In this document: positions 58,701-64,000 of the stretch, in pieces
Layout: every line of letters starts with the position of its first letter
Numbering within the stretch: position 1 is the stretch's first letter
NCBI GenBank assembly: GCA_009760885.1
Contig: CM019701.1
Coordinates: forward strand, 17,212,975-17,276,974
Length of the DNA stretch: 64,000 nucleotides
From: Achatina immaculata
Taxonomy: Eukaryota > Mollusca > Gastropoda > Stylommatophora > Achatinidae
Direction of reading: 5' to 3'
Made by a program: the position numbers and the translations under genes
The notes under the pieces: generated by a model
The model's input: the letters and a program-made list of their open reading frames with translations, nothing else
Databases searched by the model: none
What the model was told of the DNA's origin: nothing

Positions 58701-61700
58701 TGTGTGTCTGCTGTATCTAAGAATGGTGACGTTTAACATACATACAATAGAACAGTGATGTGTGTGTCTGCTGTATCTAAGAATGGTGACGTTTAACATA
58801 CATACATGAGAACAGTGATTGTGTCTGCTGTATCTAAGACGGTTTTATCTGAGAACAGTGGTGTATATGTATGTTTGATACATGCAGAAGATGGTTTTAT
58901 CTGAGAACAGTGGTGTATATGTATGTTTGATACATGCAGAAGATGGTTTTATCTGAGAACAGTGGTGTATATGTATGTCTGATACATGTAGAAGATGGTT
59001 TTATCTCTCACCTGAATGCAAGTCCACATTTTCTGTGCTGATCTGTGTCACATGAGGGATGGATGGCTCTCCCGAGTGTGTGAATGTGTTTGCTGTGCCT
59101 CTAACATGAAATAACACACCAATGTCAGTGTGTGAACGTGTTTGCTGCATTTCTATATAAACAACACACCAATGTCAGTGTGTGAACGTGTCTGCTGTGT
59201 CTCTAACATGAAATAACACACCAATGTCAGTGTGTGAACGTGTCTGCTATGTCTCTAACATGAAATAACACACCAATGTCAGTGTGTGAATGTGTTTGCT
59301 GTGCCTCTAACATGAAATAACACACCAATGTCAGTGTGTGAACGTGTTTGCTGCATTTCTATATAAACAACACACCAATGTCAGTGTGTGAACGTGTCTG
59401 CTGTGTCTCTAACATGAAATAACACACCAATGTCAGTGTGTGAACGTGTCTGCTATGTCTCTAACATGAAATAACACACCAATGTCAGTGTGTGAATGTG
59501 TTTGCTGTGTCTCTAACATGAAATAACACACCAATGTCAGTGTGTGAATGTGTTTGCTGCATTTCTATATACACAACACCCCAATGTCAGTGTGTGAATG
59601 TGTTTACTGCATTTCTATATACACAACACCCCAAAGTCAGTGTGCAAATGTGTTTGCTGTGCCTCTAACATAAAACAAATTCAGTAATGTAAATGAATCA
59701 AAGAGGTTCAAGCTAATCTACATAAGGTCTTAAAAATGTGTTATCATGTTCAGATTTCCTACTTCTGATTAATACTCTTGTGTTTCTATGCATGTTTATC
59801 AGCATCATTTTGTCAAACTGCAGATGTGCTACACAGACTTCTAACTCTCTCATTCTGTCAAACTGCAGATGTGCTACACAGACTTCTAACTCTCTCATGC
59901 TCCTGCCCTTCTGTTCATGGTAGGTTTTCATTGTTTTGCATCTGACTTATATTTATGTCATTACAATATGACATCACAAAATGGCATAACTTTTCTATCC
60001 TGACCGACCGAAGACTTTACTGGCAGTTCTCATTAGTGCTATCACCAGTTTATACTGAATGATTATTATAATGCTAAATCAATAACCATAGTAAATGATG
60101 CCAGTCTCACCAGAAAAACTTCAAAATGTTTGAGGTAGTGGACAAACTCTTTATTACTGTGGGGTGCTACTCTCATTTTTGTATGTACATTTTATATTTT
60201 TATTCTTCTTTAGTCTCCAAGACATAACAATGTCTGTTGTATGTTTTATCTGATTCATCTTTACTTTCCATGGCATGACAATGTCTGTTGTATGTTTTAT
60301 TTGATTCTTCTTTACTCTCTATGGCATGACAATGTCTGCTGTATGTTTTAATTGATTCATCTTTACTCGCCAAGGCATGACAATGTCTGCTGTATGTTTT
60401 ATGTGATTCTTTACTCTATGGCATGACAATGTCAGGTGTATGTTTTGTATGATTCTTCTTTACTCTCTATAGCATGACAATGTCTGGTGTATGTTTTATT
60501 TGATTCATCTTTACTCTCCAAGGCATGACAATGTCTGGTGTATGTTTTATGTGATTCTTTACTCTCTATGGCATGACAATGTCAGGTGTGTGTTTTATTT
60601 TATTCATCTTTACTCTCCAAGGCATGACAATGTCAGGTGTATGTTTTATTTGATTCTTCTTTACTCTCCAAGGCATTACAATGTCTGGTGTATGTTTTAT
60701 TTGATTCTTCTTTACTCTCTATGGCATGACAATGTCAGGTGTATGTTTTATTTGATTCATCTTTACTCTCCAAGGCATGACAATGTCAGGTGTATGTTTT
60801 ATTTGATTCTTCTTTACTCTCCAAGGCATGACAATGTCTGGTGTGTGTTTTATTTGATTCTTCTTTACTCTCCAAGGCATGACAATGTCTGCTGTATGTT
60901 TTATTTGATTCTTCTTTACTCTGTATGTCAAGAGAGTTTCTTTTCACTCTTCTTCTTCAGTTCATGATTCTAGATTTACTTTCACCTGATGAAGTCTGTA
61001 GAGCAGTCTTCCAGGATGTTCAGCTCTTTATTTTTCATGTGCACATGTCTTTGAGCTACCCAAATCTTTTGCCAGAACAGAATGTCTTTGAGCTACCCAA
61101 ATCTTTTGCCACAGCAGAATGTCTTTAGAGACAAATTTATTTCCATGAGTCAAACACAGCCAAGCCAGCATGTAAAGTGTAAGCAAAGTATACATGTTAC
61201 TTTCTGCTGAACTAGTATATAAACAAAGTATACATGTTACTTTCTGCTGAACTAGTATATAAACAAAGTATACATGTTAATTTCTGCTGAACTAGTATAT
61301 AAACAAAGTATACATTTTAATTTCTGCTGAACTAGTATATAAACAAAGTATACATGTTAATTTCTGCTGAACTAGTATATAAACAAAGTATACATGTTAC
61401 TTTCTGCTGAACTAGTATATAAATAAAGTATATATGTTACTTTCTGCTGAACTAGTATATAAACAAAATATACATGTTACTTTCTGCTGAACTAGTATAT
61501 AAACAAAGTATACATGTTACTTTCTGCTGAACTAGTATATAAACAAAGTATACATGTTACTTTCTGCTGAACTAGTATATAAACAAACCAATGATTTCAT
61601 GTATGAAGAGCAACACAATGCTAAAACACTGGCACTTCTAAACTTGATTATAACAACAGCTATTTTTACCTCCACTGAATGTTGTTTTTGGACTTCTTCT

Positions 61701-63664
61701 GTATCAGTTTGATCCCCTCTAAAACATTTGTAATGTCATATATCCTTCGTTTCTGGACCTCCAGCATTTCTGAAGCCTTGTTTAAGTCCACCACCTTGTA
61801 AGAAATTATCAGAAATATGAAAACTAGCAGATGCTACAATGAATGTGCAATCAGTTTTAATGAAACAAATAATTGATACAAAGTGTGAAGATTGCCTACA
61901 TTTTTTTAAAATGTTACTTCTGATGTCATGAGAAGCTCAAAACAATCAATAAGCAGACACTGACAGAAGTTCACGACAATCAATAAGTAGACCAGAAGTT
62001 CAAGACAATCAATAAGTAAACATTGACAGAAGTTCAAGATAATCAATAAGTAGACACTGACAGAAGTTCAAGATAATCAGTAAGTAGACACTGACAGAAG
62101 TTCAAGATAATCAGTAAGTAGATAGTGACAGAAGTTCAAGACAATTAATAAGCAGACACTGATAGAAGTTCAAGGCAATCAAAAAATAAACACTGACAGA
62201 AGTTCAAGATAATCAGTAAGTAGATAGTGACAGAAGTTCAAGACAATTAATAAGCAGATACTGACAGAAGTTCAAGATAATCAATAAGTAGATACTGACA
62301 GAAGTTCAAGACAATTAATAAGTAGATGCTGACAAAAGTTCAAGATAATTAATAAGTAGACGCTGACAGAAGTTCAAGATAATTAATAAGTAGACGCTGA
62401 CAGAAGTTCAAGATAATTAATAAGTAGACACTGACAGAAGTTCAAGATAATTAATAAGTAGACGCTGACAGAAGTTCAAGATAATTAATAAGTAGACACT
62501 GACAGAAGTTCAAGATAATTAATAAGTAGACGCTGACAGAAGTTCAAGATAATTAATAAGTAGATACTGACAGAAGTTCAAGATAATTAATAAGTAGATA
62601 CTGACAGAAGTTCAAGATAATTAATAAGTAGACGCTGACAGAAGTTCAAGATAATTAATAAGTAGACGCTGACAGAAGTTCAAGATAATTAATAAGTAGA
62701 CGCTGACAGAAGTTCAAGATAATTAATAAGTAGACACTGACAGAAGTTCAAGATAATTAATAAGTAGACGCTGACAGAAGTTCAAGATAATTAATAAGTA
62801 GATACTGACAGAAGTTCAAGATAATTAATAAGTAGATACTGACAGAAGTTCAAGATAATTAATAAGTAGACGCTGACAGAAGTTCAAGATAATTAATAAG
62901 TAGACACTGACAGAAGTTCAAGATAATTAATAAGTAGATACTGACAGAAGTTCAAGATAATTAATAAGTAGATACTGATAGAAGTTCAAGACAATTAATA
63001 AGCAGACACTGATAGAAGTTCAAGGCAATCAAAAATAAACACTGACAGAAGTTCAAGACAATAAGTAGACACTGACAGAAGTTCAAGATAATTAATAAGT
63101 AGAAACTGACAGAAGTTCAAGATAATTAATAAGTAGACACTGACAGAAGTTCAAGATAATTAATAAGTAGATACTGACAGAAGTTCAAGATAATTAATAA
63201 GTAGACACTGACAGAAGATCAAGATAATTAATAAGTAGACACTGACAGAAGTTCAAGATAATCAATAAGCAGATACTGACAGAAGTTCAAGACAATTAAT
63301 AAGCAGACACTGATAGAAGTTCAAGGCAATCAAAAAAATAAACACTGACAGAAGCTCAAGATAATAAATGGAGAGAAACACAGAGAAGTTTGTTAGTCTT
63401 ATCTTGCCTCCGCTGTTACTGTAATCTTCTTCTACTCTTAATTTGCTTCTGTCCTTAAACTTATTCTCACAGCTTGATTCTGAAATAATTTTATAATAAT
63501 TTAATTTGGCTGTCACTGTCTCTACCCACAATGCCATGTTTAAGCAGAAATCCTGGCAAAACATACCCCATCAGGTGCACTACGCAGTAACCCAACAAAT
63601 TTTTTGGTAAGTATTCCCAAAGATGTATCATATCTGACCCTCTCTGTTGGTGACCTTGGATCTG
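43542..63664 (-). CDS. E2F transcription factor (E2F1/2/3 type), exons 2-9
   Basis: E2F proteins pair with DP partners and bind TTTSSCGC sites to drive G1/S genes; pRb masks their C-terminus. Eight minus-strand exons join in frame: 63567-63664, 61670-61794, 59012-59100, 55850-55949, 55613-55727, 53454-53567, 47973-48132 and 43542-43723. Together they give about 326 residues. In order these are the winged-helix DNA-binding domain (residues 1-73, with RRIYDI), a variable linker, leucine zipper (about 105-137), marked box (about 137-195), a variable acidic/Ser region and the Rb-binding C-terminus. Domain order and the marked box GPIDVFLCP fit activator E2Fs, not E2F4/5 or E2F7/8. Exon 1, with the N-terminus and promoter, must lie beyond 64000; E2F1-3 have roughly 80-150 residues there. 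All junction phases agree. Paralogue identity is not decided. Confidence 0.93.
43860..44467. other. Intron 8 sequence without recognised elements
   Basis: E2F intron sequence next to exon 9, AT-rich, with only short frames. Confidence 0.5.
44595..45275. mobile_element. piggyBac-like non-autonomous element
   Basis: The ends TTTAACTCTTCCAGTGCC and, on the other strand at the far end, TTTAACTCATTGACTGCC are imperfect inverted repeats. Each borders TTAA (44595-44598 and 45272-45275), the piggyBac target. The 0.68-kb interior has no transposase. It contains CRCKSTKYF..CKCKK in a short plus frame at 44571-44771, which might be a trace of the Cys-rich C-terminus; this is weak. Confidence 0.65.
45341..46330 (-). 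pseudogene. Tc1-like transposase, inactivated
   Basis: A DDE transposase that would cut and paste the surrounding element. The N-terminal helix-turn-helix portion is at 46062-46256 ([19 protein letters not shown]). The catalytic core has [14 protein letters not shown] (first Asp, near 45910), [15 protein letters not shown] (second Asp, near 45640) and [15 protein letters not shown] (Glu, near 45540), giving the DD34E order. A stop codon directly before DNARPH and at least two frameshifts inactivate it. The C-terminus at 45341-45440 reads [20 protein letters not shown], typical of Tc1 transposases. Confidence 0.85.
46790..46955. repeat. Short repeat, unit about 57 bp, about 3 copies
   Basis: Units with AACAGAACATGCCATTTATT and ATCACACACTCACAAAACTA. 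Confidence 0.85.
46960..47560 (-). pseudogene. Mariner-type transposase fragment
   Basis: Minus-strand text keeps the outline of a Tc1/mariner transposase catalytic region. [10 protein letters not shown] occurs near 47470, a changed Q-D-G-A-P-P-H block ([15 protein letters not shown]) near 47290, and [16 protein letters not shown] near 47150 in place of RSPDLTPLDFFLWGY. At least two catalytic Asp are lost. No end repeats were found. It differs from the mariner relic at 56264-57551. Confidence 0.65.
47973..48132 (-). CDS. E2F exon 8: variable region
   Basis: It codes 53 residues beginning [20 protein letters not shown], with [18 protein letters not shown] near the end. No conserved domain falls here in E2Fs. 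The acceptor is CATATTACAG|GTGG and the donor is CAGAA|GTGAGG, and both phases match the neighbours (the remaining A joins CT of exon 9 to give Thr). The KKEP motif resembles a sumoylation consensus (psi-K-x-E), an inference only. The exon itself is a good candidate rather than a proven one. Confidence 0.75.
48154..49725. repeat. Minisatellite, 54-bp unit, split by X copy 2
   Basis: The unit is GTGGAGGTAAGTTTTGTCAG, AGTGCCAGACATCTCAGAGT and CAGATATTATAAGA. About five copies (48154-48420) and five copies (49470-49725) flank the 1049-bp X insertion. The array fills the part of E2F intron 7 next to exon 8. Confidence 0.95.
48421..49469 (-). mobile_element. Family X retroelement, copy 2
   Basis: On the minus strand this begins CGCTGTTGGCGAGATCTTCA and ends GGTAGAAGCGAAC(GAA)n. 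The flanking 12-bp duplication is AGAAGTGGAGGT (48409-48420 and 49470-49481), although the host repeat unit makes such a match easier. It shares the order of modules with X copy 1 but has a single 89-bp module against three, which accounts for most of the 279-bp length difference. Orientation is the same as E2F transcription. Confidence 0.85.
49740..50690. other. E2F intron 7 sequence, unassigned
   Basis: No repeat protein or array. A 101-codon plus-strand frame (50046-50351) has no recognisable family. Confidence 0.4.
50700..51660. other. Pyrimidine-rich unassigned block ending in (AAT)n
   Basis: The plus strand is strongly T/C-biased for about 900 bases and ends at AATAATAATAATAATAACAA (51627-51650). 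A simple-repeat tail after a composition-distinct body would fit a non-autonomous retroelement, but I recognise no family and see no duplication. Confidence 0.3.
51957..52998 (+). mobile_element. RTE-like LINE, family B copy 5
   Basis: 5'-truncated family B. It is flanked by AGTAATAA (51949-51956 and 52999-53006). RT motif B region ([10 protein letters not shown], with an AT-rich insertion replacing SPLLF near 52085-52130), motif [11 protein letters not shown] (second Asp changed to Ala), and C-terminus [14 protein letters not shown] and [10 protein letters not shown] at 52711-52950. It lies in E2F intron 7, antisense to the gene. Confidence 0.82.
53305..53435. repeat. Repeat, 23-bp unit, 6 copies, next to E2F exon 7
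   Basis: The unit is TAGATCTTACCAATGACACT plus AAC. On the gene's strand each copy contains TTG|GTAAGAT, a good 5' splice-site sequence. Confidence 0.93.
53454..53567 (-). CDS. E2F exon 7: second half of marked box
   Basis: It codes [20 protein letters not shown], then an acidic/Ser segment ([18 protein letters not shown]). GPIDVFLCP is the hallmark beta strand of the marked box. The acceptor is ATGAGAAG|AGTC (ATGAG|AAG is also possible, adding Lys). The donor GATGAG|GTTTGT is weak but phase 0, and it fits the phase-0 acceptor of exon 8. A stronger-looking GTAAGAT donor 23 bases downstream would shift the frame. Confidence 0.88.
53760..54340. other. E2F intron 6 sequence, unassigned
   Basis: AT-rich sequence without an array or element. 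Confidence 0.45.
54350..54830. repeat. G-rich minisatellite, unit 18-54 bp
   Basis: Alternating modules CAATGATGAGGTCCAGTGAT, AGGGACCAGTGATTGGGCC and CAATGACAAGGTCCAGTGAT. Nearly all units have lengths that keep minus-strand frames open (ITGPHHW repeats). Not a gene. Confidence 0.93.
54840..55500. other. E2F intron 6 sequence, unassigned
   Basis: AT-rich; contains a TATATATATATA run (55176-55189) and short GATTACAAGATAA repeats (55285-55345). Confidence 0.45.
55505..55592. repeat. GGTGAT-type short repeat
   Basis: GGTGATGGTGACAGTGATGAT units lie directly after the donor of E2F exon 6. Confidence 0.85.
55613..55727 (-). CDS. E2F exon 6: first half of marked box
   Basis: It codes [20 protein letters not shown] and then [18 protein letters not shown], with the E2F family signature [10 protein letters not shown] and VIxxKAPPxTxLEVP. 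The marked box helps DP dimerisation and partner contacts. It begins after the AT-AC intron (CCCAAC|ATTAGC), and the donor is GAAAAT|GTATGT, phase 0. Confidence 0.96.
55728..55849 (-). other. U12-type AT-AC intron in E2F
   Basis: This 122-nt intron starts ATATCCTTAAAC and ends CACCTTAACTGCCCAAC. The start fits the minor-spliceosome AT-type 5' consensus (ATATCCTTT) at eight of nine bases. CCTTAAC fits the U12 branch site about ten bases before the AC end. Splicing joins AG to A and gives Arg in the conserved [11 protein letters not shown] context. No GT-AG alternative gives this protein. Vertebrate E2F genes are known to carry U12 introns; the conserved position is from memory. Confidence 0.93.
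55850..55949 (-). CDS. E2F exon 5: leucine zipper
   Basis: It codes [20 protein letters not shown] and [12 protein letters not shown], matching the E2F dimerisation helix (compare the ELxxxExxLDxLIxxCTxxL pattern of the family). The acceptor is ATTTTCAG|ATATGG. The exon ends GCCAG and is followed by ATATCCTT, a U12-type 5' splice site. An upstream duplicate acceptor with the same ATATGGTTGAACTGAG start lies at 56000, exactly 51 bases away and in frame. Confidence 0.93.
56264..57551 (-). mobile_element. Mariner transposon, inactive
   Basis: Imperfect terminal inverted repeats carry TGATTGATAA and GGCCTAAGGTACAA, at 56264-56294 and, inverted, at 57519-57551. The distance of about 1.29 kb is the usual mariner length. 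It lies in E2F intron 4, in the same orientation as the gene. Confidence 0.88.
56343..57299 (-). pseudogene. Mariner transposase with lost catalytic Asp
   Basis: The N-terminal part (56984-57292) has helix-turn-helix text such as [20 protein letters not shown] and a [10 protein letters not shown] linker. The catalytic domain has [20 protein letters not shown] (first Asp) at 56900 and [11 protein letters not shown] (second Asp) at 56620. The third motif, normally [13 protein letters not shown], is shifted by one base. In the shifted frame it has a TAA for the first Tyr and Tyr for the catalytic Asp. Frame breaks also lie near 56690 and 56980. The text is of the SETMAR/mariner type with DD34D spacing. 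Confidence 0.88.
57560..58080 (+). mobile_element. RTE-like LINE, family E 3' end, split by B6
   Basis: At 57560-57713 the plus strand gives [20 protein letters not shown] and WTPQEMTG, the LINE C-terminal motif. After the B6 insertion it continues at 57939 with [20 protein letters not shown], the usual end of such proteins. The tail is not clear. Confidence 0.7.
57714..57929 (-). mobile_element. RTE-like LINE, family B copy 6
   Basis: A 216-bp 3' end of family B is inserted in family E and flanked by TGATGAATT (57705-57713 and 57930-57938). It starts CTTACATCCTTCTCGTGCCA on the strand shown. Confidence 0.85.
58385..59005. repeat. Two minisatellites next to E2F exon 4
   Basis: 58385-58840 has a 60-bp unit with GAACAGTGATGTGTGTGTCT, GCTGTATCTAAGAATGGTGA and TGTTTAACATACATACAATA, about 7.5 copies. 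58845-59005 has a 52-bp relative with GAACAGTGGTGTATATGTAT and GCAGAAGATGGTTTTATCTG, three copies. The second ends at the donor of exon 4 (TTATCTCTCAC on the plus strand). Confidence 0.93.
59012..59100 (-). CDS. E2F exon 4: linker between DNA-binding domain and zipper
   Basis: An 89-nt exon coding [20 protein letters not shown] and ending STENVDLHS. The sequence is not conserved, as expected for this part of E2Fs. The call rests on position, splice sites (CATGTTAG|AGGC; TTCAG|GTGAGA) and phases. It takes a 2-base phase from exon 3 to give Arg and leaves one base that makes Asp with exon 5, giving ...[11 protein letters not shown]. Its first 25 bases and acceptor are copied about 11 times upstream as a 52-bp minisatellite. 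Confidence 0.82.
59076..59690. repeat. Minisatellite, 52-bp unit, copies the exon 4 acceptor
   Basis: The unit on the plus strand is GTGCCTCTAACATGAAATAA, CACACCAATGTCAGTGTGTG and AATGTGTTTGCT, about 11 copies. The first unit overlaps the first 25 bases of E2F exon 4. Each copy therefore holds an AG acceptor and the exon's beginning. Confidence 0.93.
59691..60225. other. E2F intron 3 sequence with a 51-bp duplication
   Basis: A tandem pair around TCAAACTGCAGATGTGCTAC occurs at 59809-59895. Nothing else is recognised. Confidence 0.6.
60226..60935. repeat. Minisatellite, 51-bp unit, about 14 copies
   Basis: The unit is GGCATGACAATGTCTGGTGT, ATGTTTTATTTGATTCTTCT and TTACTCTCCAA. One frame stays open by unit length; not a gene. 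Confidence 0.95.
61185..61590. repeat. Minisatellite, 40-bp unit, 10 copies
   Basis: The unit is GTATACATGTTACTTTCTGC plus TGAACTAGTATATAAACAAA. It lies in E2F intron 3, about 80 bases after the donor of exon 3. Confidence 0.97.
61670..61794 (-). CDS. E2F exon 3: DNA-recognition helix
   Basis: It codes [20 protein letters not shown] and continues [27 protein letters not shown] is the DNA-contact signature shared by E2F and DP proteins. The acceptor is TTACAAG|GTGG and the donor is GGAG|GTAAAA in phase 2. Every residue that is nearly constant in E2F1-3 appears to be present, so this is a functional-looking domain and not a retrocopy. Confidence 0.96.
61935..63365. repeat. Minisatellite, 34-bp unit, about 41 copies
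   Basis: The unit is GACACTGACAGAAGTTCAAG plus ATAATTAATAAGTA. It fills about 80% of E2F intron 2 (61795-63566). Variant units (GATACTG, GACGCTG, AAGGCAATCAAAAAATAAAC) recur in a similar order, so there is higher-order structure. Confidence 0.97.
63567..63664 (-). CDS. E2F exon 2: start of DNA-binding domain
   Basis: It codes 32 residues including [19 protein letters not shown] and ending SAPDG, the first helix and turn of the E2F winged helix. The acceptor is CTCAGCAG|AT or CTCAG|CAGAT, a NAGNAG pair that would add or drop one codon. The donor is GGG|GTATGT in phase 0. The phase-0 position after the DG pair is, as I recall it, the same as in vertebrate E2F genes. Two bases at the start complete a codon from exon 1, which is outside the window. 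Confidence 0.93.
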
Positions 63665-63839
63665 CTGAGAAACAAAGAAAGATAAATAGATAAGAAGTTA
63701 CATATTTGGTGACAAAGTGGATTTTATTTAGTAATAAAGGTAAACATGAGATACATAGTACAGTTTTACAAAGCGATAGAGGGAGTGAGGAAAGTGAGAA
63801 AGTGAGTAATATGAAAATGTATGAATGAAAAACATACAT

Positions 63840-64000
63840 CCAATATTTCGGCATGAGCCTTTTTCAAGGATTACATACACAAACACAACACACCATTCTG
63901 GTGTTTTCTTTTCTTTTCATCAAGGAGATAGTATGCCATAAAGCTAAGTTCTTTATTTTCTTTCAGTTACATGTTGTTTTGTATTTGTGTATGTAATCCT
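63840..64000 (-). repeat. Terminal-type repeat with hammerhead-like block, inverted pair
   Basis: The minus strand reads TCCTTGAAAAAGGCTCATGC then CGAAATATTGG (63842-63870), the same layout as at 15560-15790 and 20395-20620. The sequence AGGATTACATACACAAA at 63867-63883 recurs inverted at the very end of the window (63984-64000), so a second, opposite copy probably continues to the right. Confidence 0.5.

Noticed and set aside
60491..60967. 158-codon ORF in the 51-bp array
   Set aside because: Unit length divisible by three; no coding signal.

Overview
This window looks like invertebrate nuclear DNA. The evidence is split genes with spliceosomal introns, many non-LTR retrotransposon pieces, Tc1/mariner and piggyBac-like DNA transposons, tRNA-derived SINEs, and a very high load of minisatellites. 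The repeat style would suit a mollusc or another lophotrochozoan, but nothing here fixes the species. I see no bacterial operon, rRNA gene, intact tRNA gene or CRISPR array.

The one host gene I can assemble is on the minus strand at 43542-63664. It is an E2F transcription factor of the E2F1/2/3 type. Eight exons (63567-63664, 61670-61794, 59012-59100, 55850-55949, 55613-55727, 53454-53567, 47973-48132, 43542-43723) join in frame. Together they give the DNA-binding domain, leucine zipper, marked box and C-terminal Rb-binding segment. The first exon must lie beyond 64000. The intron at 55728-55849 is a U12-type AT-AC intron. The gene's introns hold long minisatellites, some copying its own splice sites, plus a Tc1 element with a nested piggyBac-like element, two mariner-type relics, RTE fragments and one copy of an unclassified retroelement (family X).

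The left part, 1-43500, is mostly repeats. Five RTE-like LINE families are seen. Family A is full length at 1346-4536, with further copies at 12838-13146, 21375-23660 and 38230-39266. Family B is at 9306-11262, 11468-12294, 23716-24250, 39336-39795, 51957-52998 and 57714-57929. Family C is at 13267-15395 and 32155-33258, the second with an inverted 5' end; a related 3' end is at 7626-7860. Family D is at 15800-18840 and family E at 57560-58080. Many have exact target-site duplications. Several sit inside minisatellites, so at 9030-15545 one AT-rich array is split by four LINE insertions. Family X occurs twice (18939-20266 plus, 48421-49469 minus), each with a 12-bp target-site duplication, a (GAA)n tail and no ORF. 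A C-terminal restriction-like endonuclease fragment lies at 24735-25245, and a possible first coding exon of another minus-strand gene at 20736-20923.

Most remaining bases are tandem arrays with units of 16-60 bp. Long ORFs inside them are by-products of unit lengths divisible by three, not genes. Coordinates of arrays and truncated elements are by eye; target-site duplications and E2F exon borders were read base by base.
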